From: Pseudoalteromonas sp. S16_S37
Lineage (GTDB): Bacteria > Pseudomonadota > Gammaproteobacteria > Enterobacterales > Alteromonadaceae
DNA length: 64,000 bases
NCBI RefSeq assembly: GCF_014694405.1
Contig: NZ_JAAUWV010000017.1
Span: 17,522-81,521, forward strand
Reading direction: 5' to 3'
Below, one piece after another: positions 26,783 through 36,311 of this stretch. Both the position numbers and the translations under genes were made by a program. Each line of letters begins with the position of its first letter. Position 1 is the stretch's first letter. The notes under the pieces were generated by a model. It worked only from the letters and a program-made list of their open reading frames with translations, was not told the DNA's origin and ran no database searches.

Positions 26783-28123
26783 ATGCAAGATATTGAAGCT
26801 ATCAAGGAACAATCTCAGCAACCTGCCAAAGTGCTTTGTGTTGACGATGAAGTTAGCGTTTTGCGCTCCCTATCCCGCCTTCTAAATCACTACAAAATGG
26901 AAGTGGTGACATTTACTTGCGCCGAAGAAGCACTTAACGAACTCAACAGCAAATCATTTGAAGTAGTTATCAGCGATATGCGCATGCCAAAAATGGACGG
27001 CATTGAATTTTTAAGCAAAGTCAAAGAGCTACACCCAGACACTCAACGTATTTTACTCACCGGATATGCCGATATCGACAGTACCATTGATGCCATCAAT
27101 CAGGCTAAGATACACGCTTATTTAAATAAGCCATGGGAAAATGACCACTTGGTTCATGTTATAGCGCAAGCGGCGGAGAAGTATCGACTTAAAAAACATA
27201 ACGAGCAATTGCAGGCCCAAATAATTGAGCAAAACAAACAGTTAAATGACCTAAACCATTCACTAGAACAGCTCGTGGAAAAACGGACCAAACAAATTCG
27301 CCAAGTACTGAAACAACTTGAAATTGCCCATAAGCACGAGCAAGGTGAACATAAAGCAACAGTTGAGCTACTTTATAACTTTATCAATGCTAACCCCTAT
27401 ATAGATGGCAAACTGGCTAGTAACATCGCAAGAACCTGTCGGTTAGTAGCAAAGCAGTTACAACTATCTAGTAAAGCTATTCAAACCGCCGGAATGGCAG
27501 GCTTTTTAGCGCAAGTAGGCTTGCTTGCGATGGACCCTGCTTTGTATAAAGTACCGACTAACCAACTGACAGATCAGCAAAAAAAGCTATTTTATACGCA
27601 CCCAGCCACGGCACAACTTATGCTTATGCCAGCCCAGCACCTTAACGATGTCACTGAAGCGATTTACCATCAATTTGAGAAATACAATGGTGGAGGCATA
27701 CCTAATGGGTTAAAAAAAGACCAAATTCCGATTTGCGCGCAAATATTAGCTGTTGCCCGAGATTATTGGCAGTATTTCACTAACAACCAAAAGAGTGAGG
27801 AAGAAAGGCAACTGGATGCACTGTCACACATCAAGGCTTTTAGCGAACACCTTTACCACCCAAAGGTAGTCAGTGCGTTAGAGAAATGTGCGAGCCAGTT
27901 GCATAAAAAGCAAGATAAAGCAGGTTCAATGCAAATAATCACCTGTGAACAGCTCAAACCCGGCATGACCTTAGGTTTGGCAGTGCATAATCACCAAGGT
28001 ATTATGTTACTGCCTAAAGGCCATGTATTTAGTGCAACTTCGATAGCCAAACTCAAACAACTAGAGCAACAAAAACCAACGCCATTTAGACTGATGGTGA
28101 ATCATGCTGCAAATGGTGCTTAG
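26783..28123 (+). CDS. Response regulator with degenerate HD-GYP domain (HnoD-like)
   Basis: 446 residues. The REC domain is intact (VDDEVSVL, Asp65 in VISDMRMP, Lys116 in NKPW), then a coiled coil (about 135-190), then an HD-GYP fold (about 195-410). The metal-binding HD pair is replaced by Ala-Gln in FLAQVGLL (243-244), HHE by HQFE, and the GYP loop reads YNGGGIPNGL, so phosphodiesterase activity is not expected. This is the architecture of Shewanella HnoD, a kinase-controlled inhibitor of a c-di-GMP phosphodiesterase. No EAL protein lies in this cluster. No ribosome site is seen before the ATG. Its 3' end overlaps the RND permease gene by 38 bp. Confidence 0.87.
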   Translation: MQDIEAIKEQSQQPAKVLCVDDEVSVLRSLSRLLNHYKMEVVTFTCAEEALNELNSKSFEVVISDMRMPKMDGIEFLSKVKELHPDTQRILLTGYADIDSTIDAINQAKIHAYLNKPWENDHLVHVIAQAAEKYRLKKHNEQLQAQIIEQNKQLNDLNHSLEQLVEKRTKQIRQVLKQLEIAHKHEQGEHKATVELLYNFINANPYIDGKLASNIARTCRLVAKQLQLSSKAIQTAGMAGFLAQVGLLAMDPALYKVPTNQLTDQQKKLFYTHPATAQLMLMPAQHLNDVTEAIYHQFEKYNGGGIPNGLKKDQIPICAQILAVARDYWQYFTNNQKSEEERQLDALSHIKAFSEHLYHPKVVSALEKCASQLHKKQDKAGSMQIITCEQLKPGMTLGLAVHNHQGIMLLPKGHVFSATSIAKLKQLEQQKPTPFRLMVNHAANGA

Positions 28124-31100
28124 CCGTTAGGTTAAAGTCTTCTAACAGTACATAAACTGCAGGCAATACAAACACAATTAATAGGGTAGATAAGGCCATA
28201 CCAAACACCATACTCACCACCAGTGGCTGCACTACTTGCGCCTGCAAACTGGTTTCAAGTAATAAAGGTAAAGTGCCCGCAATGGTGGTTGCTGATGTGA
28301 TGAAGATAGCTCTAAACCTGGCTTTTGCCGCCAAAACAGCCGCTTGTTCTAAGTCTATACCATCACTTTCATGCTCCTTAATAAATGCCACAAGTAAAAT
28401 AGAATCGTTCACCACGATACCTGCAAGCGAAATAAACCCTATCATACTGGGCATCGACAGATCATAACCCAGCAAGAAGTGCCCCCAAACCACCCCAATT
28501 AAGGCAAGTGGTATTGCCAGCATCACCATAACTGGTTCAAAGTAGCTGCGAAATTGAAAGCTCAAAATGATAAACACACCGATAAGCCCTAACGCAAATT
28601 TACCTGCCATTGACTTACCTGTTTGTGAGCCTGTTTTTATCTCGCCTTCATAACTTACGCTTAAGCTTTGGTCGGCTTTGAGTAATGGCGCTATGCTTTG
28701 TTGTTGCAACTGAGCCATCACTTCGTTGGTATTAGTCAGCAAAGAGTCAACATCTGCTGTAATGGTTACCGTGCGCTGCCCATCCACACGATTAATCCGC
28801 GTTACATCTTGCTCTAGTGTTAATTGCGCGATACTCGCAAGCGGCACTTGAGCCCCTGAATTTAGCGTTATTGGGAAGTTAAGTAGGCTATCTATGCTGC
28901 TTTTATCTTGCTCTTGCAGGCTTACATACAACTCTATACTGCTATTGTCACGCTGTACTTCATCTGCAACTTGCCCAAACAGAGCGCTGCGAAGCTGGTT
29001 GGCGACTGATTGACCGTCAATACCTTGCGCCAAACTCCCTGGCTGTAACTTCACTTGCCAGCGCAGCTTGCCATAACGCAAATCATCCATAACATTCGAA
29101 ACACCGGCATAGTTCGCTAAGTCACTTTTTAGTTTGGCTGACGCTTGCATTAAGGTATCTAGCTGCTCGCCATGGAGGCGAATTTCAATAGCTCGACCCG
29201 CAGGACCAAGTACGGGCTCTTTAAACGAAATCGCTTGAATACCCGCTATTTCTCCAGCTTCATTGCGCCAAAGCCTGATGAGCTCAGCTAAACGCGTGTT
29301 ACGCTGCTGCGCCGTTAATAAATCGACTCTGACGGTAGCCAAATGTTCACCTTGCTCATATGCATCTGAATTGCGATTGTATTGCACGGTAATATGTTCA
29401 ACTAACTCGCTATCTTCTTGTTCAGACAATTGCGCATTCACTAGAGCGAGCGCATCTACATATTTGTCTACAACCAGCATGGTTTGTCCAAGCGGTGTAC
29501 TTGGCGGCATCAACAAACGCATCTCTAATGTGTCTCCTTCTAACTGCGGAAACGCTTTAAACTTCACGATGCCACCAGCCATCAAAGAAACTGACAGTAG
29601 AAAAAGCATCACCGTGGCACCTATAAAAGGATAGCGATGTTGCACGCACCAATGTACCGCATTCACTAGGGTGGTCTGTCTAAAATATTCAAATGAGGTA
29701 GTAAAACGCGTTTTTACTTTCCAAACAAAAGCCAACACGTGATTTGCTGCTTTTGGGCTGCTAGCGTTTTCATTGTCTTTACCCTTGTGTAAAGAATGAA
29801 TGAGGTGATTTGGTAAAATAAAAAATGCTTCAATCACACTAACAAATATCGTCGCAATCAACACCAAAGGGATATCTTTTAGTACTTTTCCTATATCGCC
29901 ACTGATAAACGCCAGACCAATAAACACCACTATGGTTGTTAAAAATGATGAGAAGACCCCTGCACCAACTTGTAATACACCTTTAATTGCATCAGCGTCT
30001 ATATCATCCCCTTGCTCTACTTTTGCGGCTATGCTCTCGGCAATCACAATGGCATCATCCATCAAAATGCCGATAGACATTAGCAACGCAACCATCGAAA
30101 TCATATTGATACTGACCCCCATCAGCATCATCAGCGCAAATGCACCTAGAAATGAGACGGGCAAGCCCATTGATACCCAAAAGGAGTAACGAAAAGAGAA
30201 AAACAAGTACATCACCAACAGCACCAAAACAAAACCTTGCCAACCGTTATTCAGCAGCATGGCTAGCCTGTCTTCGATAATTTGTGCTGTATTTTGCGTA
30301 AGTGTTAGCGTCACGCCTTCAGGCGCATGCTGTTTTTGTTGTTCAACAAACTCGCTAACCACTTCAACCAAGGTGATGGCATCTTGGCTTTTAGTTTTTT
30401 TGATATCCAACAAAGCAACGCGTTTACCATCAAATAGCACTCGCTCTTCATCCAGTTCAAAACCCTCTGATAATTGCGCAACATCTTTGAGGTAAATTTG
30501 CTCGCCATTTTTTAGGCTTTTAATCACTAAAGACTGCAAACTATGAGCCGTCACTTTTTGCTGATCAAAGCTCACTAACATGGTTTTACCATCGTTACTA
30601 ATTTCGCCAGCTGGCAACTTTACATTTTGCCGTTGTAATAACGCCACAACATCCGTTGCTGAAAGACCATATTCTCGCAGTTTAAACAGCGATAAATCTA
30701 TTTTGATTTGCTGATCTGAAAAGCCCTGAATATCAACAATATCAACGCCTGGCTGACGCTTGAGCTTATCTTTTAACTGCTGCGCATATAACTTCAACTG
30801 GTGAACAGGTAAATCAGCAGCAATCGCTAATGAGATCAGGTGTTGATCACGCCCAAGCTCGCGAACAATGGGCGACTCTATTTGCTTTGGGAAATTATCA
30901 ATGGCATCAATTTGGGTTTTTACATCACTCAATAACATCGCAACATTCACACCATGCTGCGCCTCTACCGTGAGGTTAGCAATGCCCTCTCTTGATTCAC
31001 AGCTGAGCGTTTTTATGCCATCTAAACCATCCACAGCCTCTTCCATCACAATACATAATGCTTGCTCAACCTCAGTAGAACTTGCGCCAGGATAGATAAC

Positions 31101-31238
31101 ACTCACTAACACCTTATCGCTACTAAACTCAGGAAACGTTTCGCGTTTTAATTGTGGCAATGAGCTTAAACCAGCAATACAAATGATCAGCATCAACAAG
31201 TTTGCTGCAGTTGGATGGCGAGCAAAAAACGCAATCAT
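28086..31238 (-). CDS. RND efflux pump inner-membrane permease
   Basis: 1050 residues with the two-fold repeated RND plan: MIAFFARHPTAANLLML at the start, periplasmic porter loops (about 35-330 and 555-850), and membrane bundles containing GILMDDAIVIAES and the second-half GIVVNDSILLVAFIKEH. The first has the Asp-Asp pair used for proton relay. The VSVIYPGASSTEVEQ opening is typical of the family. It is a proton-driven exporter of drugs or toxic metabolites, working with the adaptor encoded immediately upstream (4-nt ATGA overlap) and an outer-membrane channel encoded elsewhere. Confidence 0.95.
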   Translation of the reverse strand: MIAFFARHPTAANLLMLIICIAGLSSLPQLKRETFPEFSSDKVLVSVIYPGASSTEVEQALCIVMEEAVDGLDGIKTLSCESREGIANLTVEAQHGVNVAMLLSDVKTQIDAIDNFPKQIESPIVRELGRDQHLISLAIAADLPVHQLKLYAQQLKDKLKRQPGVDIVDIQGFSDQQIKIDLSLFKLREYGLSATDVVALLQRQNVKLPAGEISNDGKTMLVSFDQQKVTAHSLQSLVIKSLKNGEQIYLKDVAQLSEGFELDEERVLFDGKRVALLDIKKTKSQDAITLVEVVSEFVEQQKQHAPEGVTLTLTQNTAQIIEDRLAMLLNNGWQGFVLVLLVMYLFFSFRYSFWVSMGLPVSFLGAFALMMLMGVSINMISMVALLMSIGILMDDAIVIAESIAAKVEQGDDIDADAIKGVLQVGAGVFSSFLTTIVVFIGLAFISGDIGKVLKDIPLVLIATIFVSVIEAFFILPNHLIHSLHKGKDNENASSPKAANHVLAFVWKVKTRFTTSFEYFRQTTLVNAVHWCVQHRYPFIGATVMLFLLSVSLMAGGIVKFKAFPQLEGDTLEMRLLMPPSTPLGQTMLVVDKYVDALALVNAQLSEQEDSELVEHITVQYNRNSDAYEQGEHLATVRVDLLTAQQRNTRLAELIRLWRNEAGEIAGIQAISFKEPVLGPAGRAIEIRLHGEQLDTLMQASAKLKSDLANYAGVSNVMDDLRYGKLRWQVKLQPGSLAQGIDGQSVANQLRSALFGQVADEVQRDNSSIELYVSLQEQDKSSIDSLLNFPITLNSGAQVPLASIAQLTLEQDVTRINRVDGQRTVTITADVDSLLTNTNEVMAQLQQQSIAPLLKADQSLSVSYEGEIKTGSQTGKSMAGKFALGLIGVFIILSFQFRSYFEPVMVMLAIPLALIGVVWGHFLLGYDLSMPSMIGFISLAGIVVNDSILLVAFIKEHESDGIDLEQAAVLAAKARFRAIFITSATTIAGTLPLLLETSLQAQVVQPLVVSMVFGMALSTLLIVFVLPAVYVLLEDFNLTAKHHLQHDSPSV

Positions 31239-32572
31239 GGCAACACCTCAACAACGTTCACTTGCATGCCATCTAAAGTTGGCAGCAATTGTGTCAACAG
31301 CACCTTATCGCCTAAGCGCACTGTATCTGGCAACTGGCTGTCAAGTGCCGCAAACTGGTTGGTATCAAAAAGCACTTTTACAGGTTTTTTTATCAGTTTT
31401 TTATCTTCTACAACAAATACATAATTGTCATGTACTGACGATACAGGCACGCTTAAATACGGCGCCTCTGGGCTTGACATTTGTACCTCAAGAAACATGT
31501 TCTCAAGTAAAGGTGGACGATTGATCGGATCGAAATTAAGCCATTGATTTTCTGTTTCTAAGATCACTTGCAAACTATTGCTGTGTTCGGTGCTTTGCAT
31601 CAACCGTGTTACTTTAGCGGGCCACTGCAAAGATGCCTCAGATGCATTGCCACTTGAATAATAGTTTAACGATGCTTGCAGCGGTAAGGTGGCAACATTA
31701 GGGAAATCAGGCGTTTGGCTATCTTTATTTTGCTCAAGCCACACCTGACTCAACATTTTGCGCGCCTGCGACATATTAAACTGCGCATTGACTTTCATCA
31801 CGCCTAAGTGGCGCGCCTCTAATAAGGTAGAGCGAGCATTCACAACTTGTTGCAGTTCAACATTAACCTGCGTAATTTTGCTATCTTTCGGTAGAGTAAA
31901 TACGGTTTTTTCAAGTAAGTTTTGCGCCTCTTGCATACGTGCGCTTTGTGCCGATACACTTGCTTTAGCAAGCGCTAAGTCAGACGGGATCAAATTCAAA
32001 CTAGTTTGCAGCTCAAGCACTTTTTGCTGTTGTGAAAACAATTGACTTTGCTGTTGATCAACCGCAGATTGCGAAACCGAACCGCGCTTTAACAGCCCCC
32101 TAAGTCTGGTCAACTCTTGGCGTAAAATAGCCAAACGCTCCGACTCCAAAGCCAAAGACTGGGTAAGCTTTTGTTTATTAAACGCTATCATATCAAGCCG
32201 CTCTTGGGCGGCGTTTAAGTCATATTTAGCCTGAGCTAGCTTTAACTCATAATCGATTGGGTCGATTTTTAATAGCACCGTATCTGCGCTTAATATCGCG
32301 CCAACTTCTAAATCTGGGTGCTTATAGATCACGCGTCCTGACACTTCAGAGACAGCATGCCAAATTTGCTTAGCCTGCGCGCGTCCATAGCCTGTGATAC
32401 TGTACTGCAACTTGCGCTGAGCAACTTCGCTGACCACAACATTGGGAATATTGAGCGCATTATCTATTTGCTTTGGCGCTGATTTTAGTTTTACAAACGT
32501 AATTAAAATCATCACGCCCAACAGTGGCAACACAAGCAACCAGTACTTTTGCTTTAACTTGAACAGACTCAT
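31235..32572 (-). CDS. RND efflux periplasmic adaptor (MFP/HlyD family)
   Basis: 445 residues from ATG 32572, two nucleotides after the TetR stop, with GAGAGGCA as ribosome site inside the regulator gene. One N-terminal membrane anchor (WLLVLPLLGVMILITFV), then a lipoyl/barrel-sandwich half (VSGRVIYKHPDLEVGAIL), a long alpha hairpin coiled coil (about 95-195), the second lipoyl half and beta barrel, and a C-terminal membrane-proximal domain (VLLTQLLPTLDGMQVNVVE). It bridges the RND permease and the outer-membrane factor. Confidence 0.92.
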   Translation of the reverse strand: MSLFKLKQKYWLLVLPLLGVMILITFVKLKSAPKQIDNALNIPNVVVSEVAQRKLQYSITGYGRAQAKQIWHAVSEVSGRVIYKHPDLEVGAILSADTVLLKIDPIDYELKLAQAKYDLNAAQERLDMIAFNKQKLTQSLALESERLAILRQELTRLRGLLKRGSVSQSAVDQQQSQLFSQQQKVLELQTSLNLIPSDLALAKASVSAQSARMQEAQNLLEKTVFTLPKDSKITQVNVELQQVVNARSTLLEARHLGVMKVNAQFNMSQARKMLSQVWLEQNKDSQTPDFPNVATLPLQASLNYYSSGNASEASLQWPAKVTRLMQSTEHSNSLQVILETENQWLNFDPINRPPLLENMFLEVQMSSPEAPYLSVPVSSVHDNYVFVVEDKKLIKKPVKVLFDTNQFAALDSQLPDTVRLGDKVLLTQLLPTLDGMQVNVVEVLP

Positions 32573-32573
32573 G

Positions 32574-33224
32574 TTAGTGCCTCTCATCCATATTAAATAA
32601 CCCAGATGTCATCAACATCGTGTTGTGTTGTATTAAAGATTCTAAAAAGGACTCGTCATATTCAATTCCTTCCATCTTGAACATCAGCTCTCTCATGTAC
32701 CACGGATAAATCATTAGCCCCATCAATGAAATTCGAAATAACACTGGGTCGACACCTTCTTTGAGCAAACCTTTGCTTGCAAAATAGCTGTACACACCAT
32801 CAATCACTTTTAGGTGTGAGCTGCCTATTTGCTCTAAGAAAAACTCTCGACATACCCCCTGATTTAAAATCACTTCTTTTAACATCAGCAGAGGAAACTC
32901 AGGCGAGCTGGCCATCACTTTGGTAAAACTGCGAAACACATCGCTAATCGAAGTAAATTCGTTACCCGCTAGGTGCATTTTTATATTGTTCATCACCTGA
33001 CCAGTCACCTCCAAGATCATGGCTTTGTACAACCCTTGCTTGTTACCAAAGTAATATTTGATCAAGGCAGAATTAACCCCAGCGGCATCACTCAGCTCTC
33101 GAATACTGACTTTGTCATAAGGTTTTTTTGTGAATTTATGCCGAGCGGCTTGGATAAGCGCATCGCGAGCTTGCTCGTTATGCTTGATTGGTCTGCCAAG
33201 TTTTTTAACGGGAGAAGTGGTCAT
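32574..33224 (-). CDS. TetR-family repressor of the RND operon
   Basis: 216 residues. The N-terminal helix-turn-helix VSIRELSDAAGVNSALIKYYFGNKQGLYKAM is the TetR signature, here split as recognition helix ALIKYYFGNKQGLY. The C-terminal ligand domain is unrelated to well-known sensors. It is the first gene of a TetR-adaptor-permease operon and is preceded by a 40-bp imperfect dyad that ends 8 bp before its ATG, so autoregulation is likely. The inducer is unknown. Confidence 0.93.
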   Translation of the reverse strand: MTTSPVKKLGRPIKHNEQARDALIQAARHKFTKKPYDKVSIRELSDAAGVNSALIKYYFGNKQGLYKAMILEVTGQVMNNIKMHLAGNEFTSISDVFRSFTKVMASSPEFPLLMLKEVILNQGVCREFFLEQIGSSHLKVIDGVYSYFASKGLLKEGVDPVLFRISLMGLMIYPWYMRELMFKMEGIEYDESFLESLIQHNTMLMTSGLFNMDERH

Positions 33225-33231
33225 ACTACAC

Positions 33232-33271
33232 GGTCGCCATTATTTAATCACTTGGTTAAATAATAGCGACC
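33232..33271. promoter_or_regulatory. Candidate TetR operator
   Basis: GGTCGC-c-ATTATTTAA, eight central bases, then TTAAATAAT-a-GCGACC: 16-nt arms with a single mismatch, directly upstream of the TetR start codon. Size and position fit an operator controlling the efflux operon. Confidence 0.55.
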
Positions 33272-33296
33272 CCGTATCAATAAGCGAGGTAAATAA

Positions 33297-33322
33297 TTAA
33301 TCAAAAAGCGGGTTTTGATTAA
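33297..33322 (-). terminator. Hairpin after the chemoreceptor gene
   Basis: TTAATCAAAA / TTTTGATTAA, 10-bp arms with a 6-nt loop, 13 bp after the chemoreceptor stop at 33335. It is AT-rich, so weak as a terminator. Confidence 0.45.
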
Positions 33323-33334
33323 CCATTAAAAGAA

Positions 33335-34885
33335 TTAACGTCTAAAGCGAACAACCAGCTCGTACATATCACTGGCAACATCGGTTAACTGCGCGCTCAC
33401 CTGTTTAACTGTATCGGCACTGTCTAAACTGTCATTCGCAAGACCAGCAATATTAACAATTTGCTGATTAATATCATCAGAGACAGCCGCTTGCTCTTCT
33501 ACCGAGGTGGCAATTTGCATCGACATATCATGAATTTGACGTACCGCTTGCTGAATTTGCATAAGCATATCGGTACTTTGCGCTAACTGCTCTATGCCCG
33601 ATACCGACTCTTGCTCACCTTGCTGGGCAATACTCACGGCATGTTGTGTGCTATCACTGAGTTCACTAATAATTGTGTGTATTTCTTTGGTTGATTGCTG
33701 AGTACGCTGTGCCAAATGACGCACTTCATCGGCTACAACCGCAAAGCCTCTACCTTGCTCGCCCGCTCTTGCTGCCTCAATTGCTGCATTTAAAGCAAGT
33801 AAATTGGTTTGCTCTGCTATCTGCTCGATAATTTGCGCGGCATCGGCAATACGTGTGGTTTGCTTTGATACTCCTAAAACCGAATCGCGAATTTGTAATA
33901 CCGTTTCGCCCAGCGCTTCAATAGCGTGCTTGGTTAACTCAGCAATACGCGCATTTTCATCGGCCATCAACAGCGCACTTTGAGCATGCTCTGCACTCAC
34001 TTGAACATTGCCCGACACATCATTAATTGTGGTGCTCATTTCGTTCATGGCAGTGGCCACTTGCTCGGTTTCAAGCTGTTGTTTTTGCAACTGCTTATAG
34101 CTATCGCCCGCTCGTTCTAGTGCTAGGCGAGCACCTGAGGTTACGTCTTTGGCCGAGTGTTCAATACGCGTAATAATGGTATCTAAGTGTGCTTGCTCGC
34201 TTAACATACGAACATGGATACTCGCCATTTTACCATCCCAAGTTGAGTAGACTTGCTTTGCCATCTCATCACAAAAGCTATGCTCTAAGCTATGCTCTAG
34301 CCGTTTTAGCTGCTCACCATCTCGCCAAAAGTTATAGCCACAAATACTCATACTATTGAGTAATACCCAAAAGAACGCCGCATTTTCAGCGCCGCTGAGC
34401 CACAATATAGCACCCACGACAACCATTAATAGAGGCCATAACACTCTGAGTTTGGGCCATTTAAACTGCCTGTTTTTGTTATTAATTAAGCTGCTATATA
34501 AAGTCTGTGCTCTGGCTACAGTTTCTTGATCAGGGCAGCGACGAACCGACTCATAACCCACCACCTTGCCGTTTTCAGTGACGGGGGTGACGTAGGCATC
34601 TACCCAGTAAAAGTCGCCATTTTTGCAGCGGTTTTTAACAATCCCCATCCAAGGCTTACCGGCTTTTAGCTGAGCCCACATGGTTGCGAAGGCTTCGGGT
34701 GGCATATCTGGGTGGCGCACAATATTATGCGGCTGGCCAATTAGCTCTTCTCGCGAGAAGCCACTTATGGCAACAAAGTGATCGTTGCAATCAACAATTC
34801 TTCCTTGCAGATCGGTTACTGATACCAACTTTACATCTTTAGCAAACTGCTTTTGGCGCTGTGTTATGGGTTGATTGAGTCGCAT
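33335..34885 (-). CDS. PAS-domain methyl-accepting chemotaxis protein (Aer-like)
   Basis: 516 residues. An N-terminal PAS domain (about 20-120; [18 protein letters not shown] and IVRHPDMP are the Aer-type motif, with [13 protein letters not shown]) is followed by two close membrane segments (about 148-185) without a large periplasmic loop, then a cytoplasmic coiled coil and the signalling hairpin [20 protein letters not shown] plus [13 protein letters not shown]. It should sense redox or energy state from the cytoplasmic side, probably with FAD in the PAS domain as in Aer, and signal to CheA/CheW encoded elsewhere. Confidence 0.92.
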   Translation of the reverse strand: MRLNQPITQRQKQFAKDVKLVSVTDLQGRIVDCNDHFVAISGFSREELIGQPHNIVRHPDMPPEAFATMWAQLKAGKPWMGIVKNRCKNGDFYWVDAYVTPVTENGKVVGYESVRRCPDQETVARAQTLYSSLINNKNRQFKWPKLRVLWPLLMVVVGAILWLSGAENAAFFWVLLNSMSICGYNFWRDGEQLKRLEHSLEHSFCDEMAKQVYSTWDGKMASIHVRMLSEQAHLDTIITRIEHSAKDVTSGARLALERAGDSYKQLQKQQLETEQVATAMNEMSTTINDVSGNVQVSAEHAQSALLMADENARIAELTKHAIEALGETVLQIRDSVLGVSKQTTRIADAAQIIEQIAEQTNLLALNAAIEAARAGEQGRGFAVVADEVRHLAQRTQQSTKEIHTIISELSDSTQHAVSIAQQGEQESVSGIEQLAQSTDMLMQIQQAVRQIHDMSMQIATSVEEQAAVSDDINQQIVNIAGLANDSLDSADTVKQVSAQLTDVASDMYELVVRFRR

Positions 34886-35235
34886 ACACCCTCTTTAAGT
34901 ACTTTAAATTTATGCTATTTTTGCACGACTTTATAAAATGGGGGCCAAAGGTACTGCGACACCGACTGGCATGCAAATAGAATCGGTTAAAAATCGCAGA
35001 AAAAGAAAAAACAGCCGAATTTAACTCGTTATGGTCCATCATTCGTACAACTTGATAGCACTTTTATAAATTTATTCATTAATGAAGAGTATAGCGAGCT
35101 ATAAATATAGATCGAGTTAATAGTTACGAACGTACTGATAATCTTGTAAAATTAACCGAATTGGTGCAAAGCGAATAGCACTCTAGTAAGTGAGCTATTC
35201 GATTTAGTACAACTCAATGTTCAAAGGAGCCGTGT
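34886..35235. other. Intergenic region upstream of hemH with a hairpin
   Basis: 350 bp between the divergent chemoreceptor and hemH genes. It holds an inverted repeat, CGAATAGC (35172-35179) with GCTATTCG (35194-35201) and an inner ACT/AGT, about 35 bp before the hemH start, which could be an operator or leader hairpin. No gene was seen. Confidence 0.45.
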
Positions 35236-36258
35236 GTGTCACGTTTTTCAGCCATTACCGATAACCCTCATGATGGGCGTTTTAATCAAAAAACAGGTAT
35301 TTTAGTTACGAACTTAGGCAGCCCTGATGCCCCTACGCCAAAGGCTTTGAGAACCTATTTAGCAGAGTTTTTATCAGATCCAAGAATTGTTGAGATCCCA
35401 AGATTAATTTGGTTAATGATTTTACACGGCATTATTTTGCGCGTCAGACCAAAAAAATCTGCCAAAGCCTACCAGAGTATTTGGACCGAACAAGGCTCGC
35501 CTTTGATCCACATATCGCAGCAGCAAACAGATAAACTTGCTGCTTTAATTAAACAGCAAGGCTTGAATAATACCGAAGTTGTCATGGCCATGCGCTATGG
35601 CAACCCTTCAATTGAAGCAGGACTTGAAGCACTACGCGACAAAGGCCTAACCCGCATAATTGTATTGCCACTTTATCCGCAGTATTCAAGCCCAACAACA
35701 GGCTCTACCTTTGACGCTGTAGCGAACGTATTAAAAAAATGGCGTTGGGTGCCTGAGCTGCACTTTATTAATGGTTATCACAAAAACCCGCTGTACATTG
35801 AATCATTGGCAAACTCCATTGCCGAAGACCTACAAGCTAATGGCACACCGCAAAAACTGGTTTTTTCATACCATGGAATGCCAAAACAATTTTTAGATCA
35901 TGGCGACCCATACCACTGCTTATGCCAGCAAACAACGCGGCTCGTAGTTGAACAGCTTGGCCTTGATAAATCTTTGGTTGAGACCACCTTTCAAAGTCGC
36001 TTTGGTAAGGCCGAATGGTTAAAACCTTACACTGACGCTATGCTTGCCAGTTACCCACAACAAGGTATTAAAGATGTTGCCATTGTGAGCCCGGCTTTTA
36101 GCGCAGACTGTTTAGAAACCCTTGAGGAGCTTGAAGAAGAAAACCGCGAGATTTTTGAACATGCAGGTGGTGAAAAGTATCGCTATATCGCTGCGCTTAA
36201 CGACAGAGACGACCATATCGAAGCGCTATATAACGTGATAAAACCGTTGTTGTTGTAA
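35236..36258 (+). CDS. hemH: Ferrochelatase
   Basis: 340 residues from a GTG with AAGGAG 6 nt upstream. ILVTNLGSPDAPTPKALRTYLAEFLSDPRI is the conserved family opening, seen here from residue 22. The metal-site motif VFSYHGMPKQFLDHGDPY carries the catalytic His, and FQSRFGKAEWLKPYTD is the second signature. The Glu-rich stretch LETLEELEEENREIF matches the acidic helix of the active site. It inserts Fe(II) into protoporphyrin IX, the last step of heme synthesis, at the inner face of the membrane. It is a single gene. Confidence 0.96.
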   Translation: MSRFSAITDNPHDGRFNQKTGILVTNLGSPDAPTPKALRTYLAEFLSDPRIVEIPRLIWLMILHGIILRVRPKKSAKAYQSIWTEQGSPLIHISQQQTDKLAALIKQQGLNNTEVVMAMRYGNPSIEAGLEALRDKGLTRIIVLPLYPQYSSPTTGSTFDAVANVLKKWRWVPELHFINGYHKNPLYIESLANSIAEDLQANGTPQKLVFSYHGMPKQFLDHGDPYHCLCQQTTRLVVEQLGLDKSLVETTFQSRFGKAEWLKPYTDAMLASYPQQGIKDVAIVSPAFSADCLETLEELEEENREIFEHAGGEKYRYIAALNDRDDHIEALYNVIKPLLL

Positions 36259-36284
36259 CTTAGAAAATAGCAACATCGAGGACA

Positions 36285-36304
36285 GGCACGGTATGCACCG
36301 TGCC
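36285..36304. terminator. Hairpin between hemH and the convergent membrane-protein gene
   Basis: GGCACGGT ATGC ACCGTGCC, an 8-bp GC-rich stem with a 4-nt loop. It probably serves both convergent genes. Only a weak T-run (GTTATTTT) follows. Confidence 0.6.
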
Positions 36305-36311
36305 AACGTTG

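Noticed and set aside
28086..28123. Overlap between HD-GYP-like and RND permease genes as a sign of misannotation
   Set aside because: Convergent 3' overlap of 38 bp; both C-termini look natural, so it is an ordinary tail-to-tail overlap.
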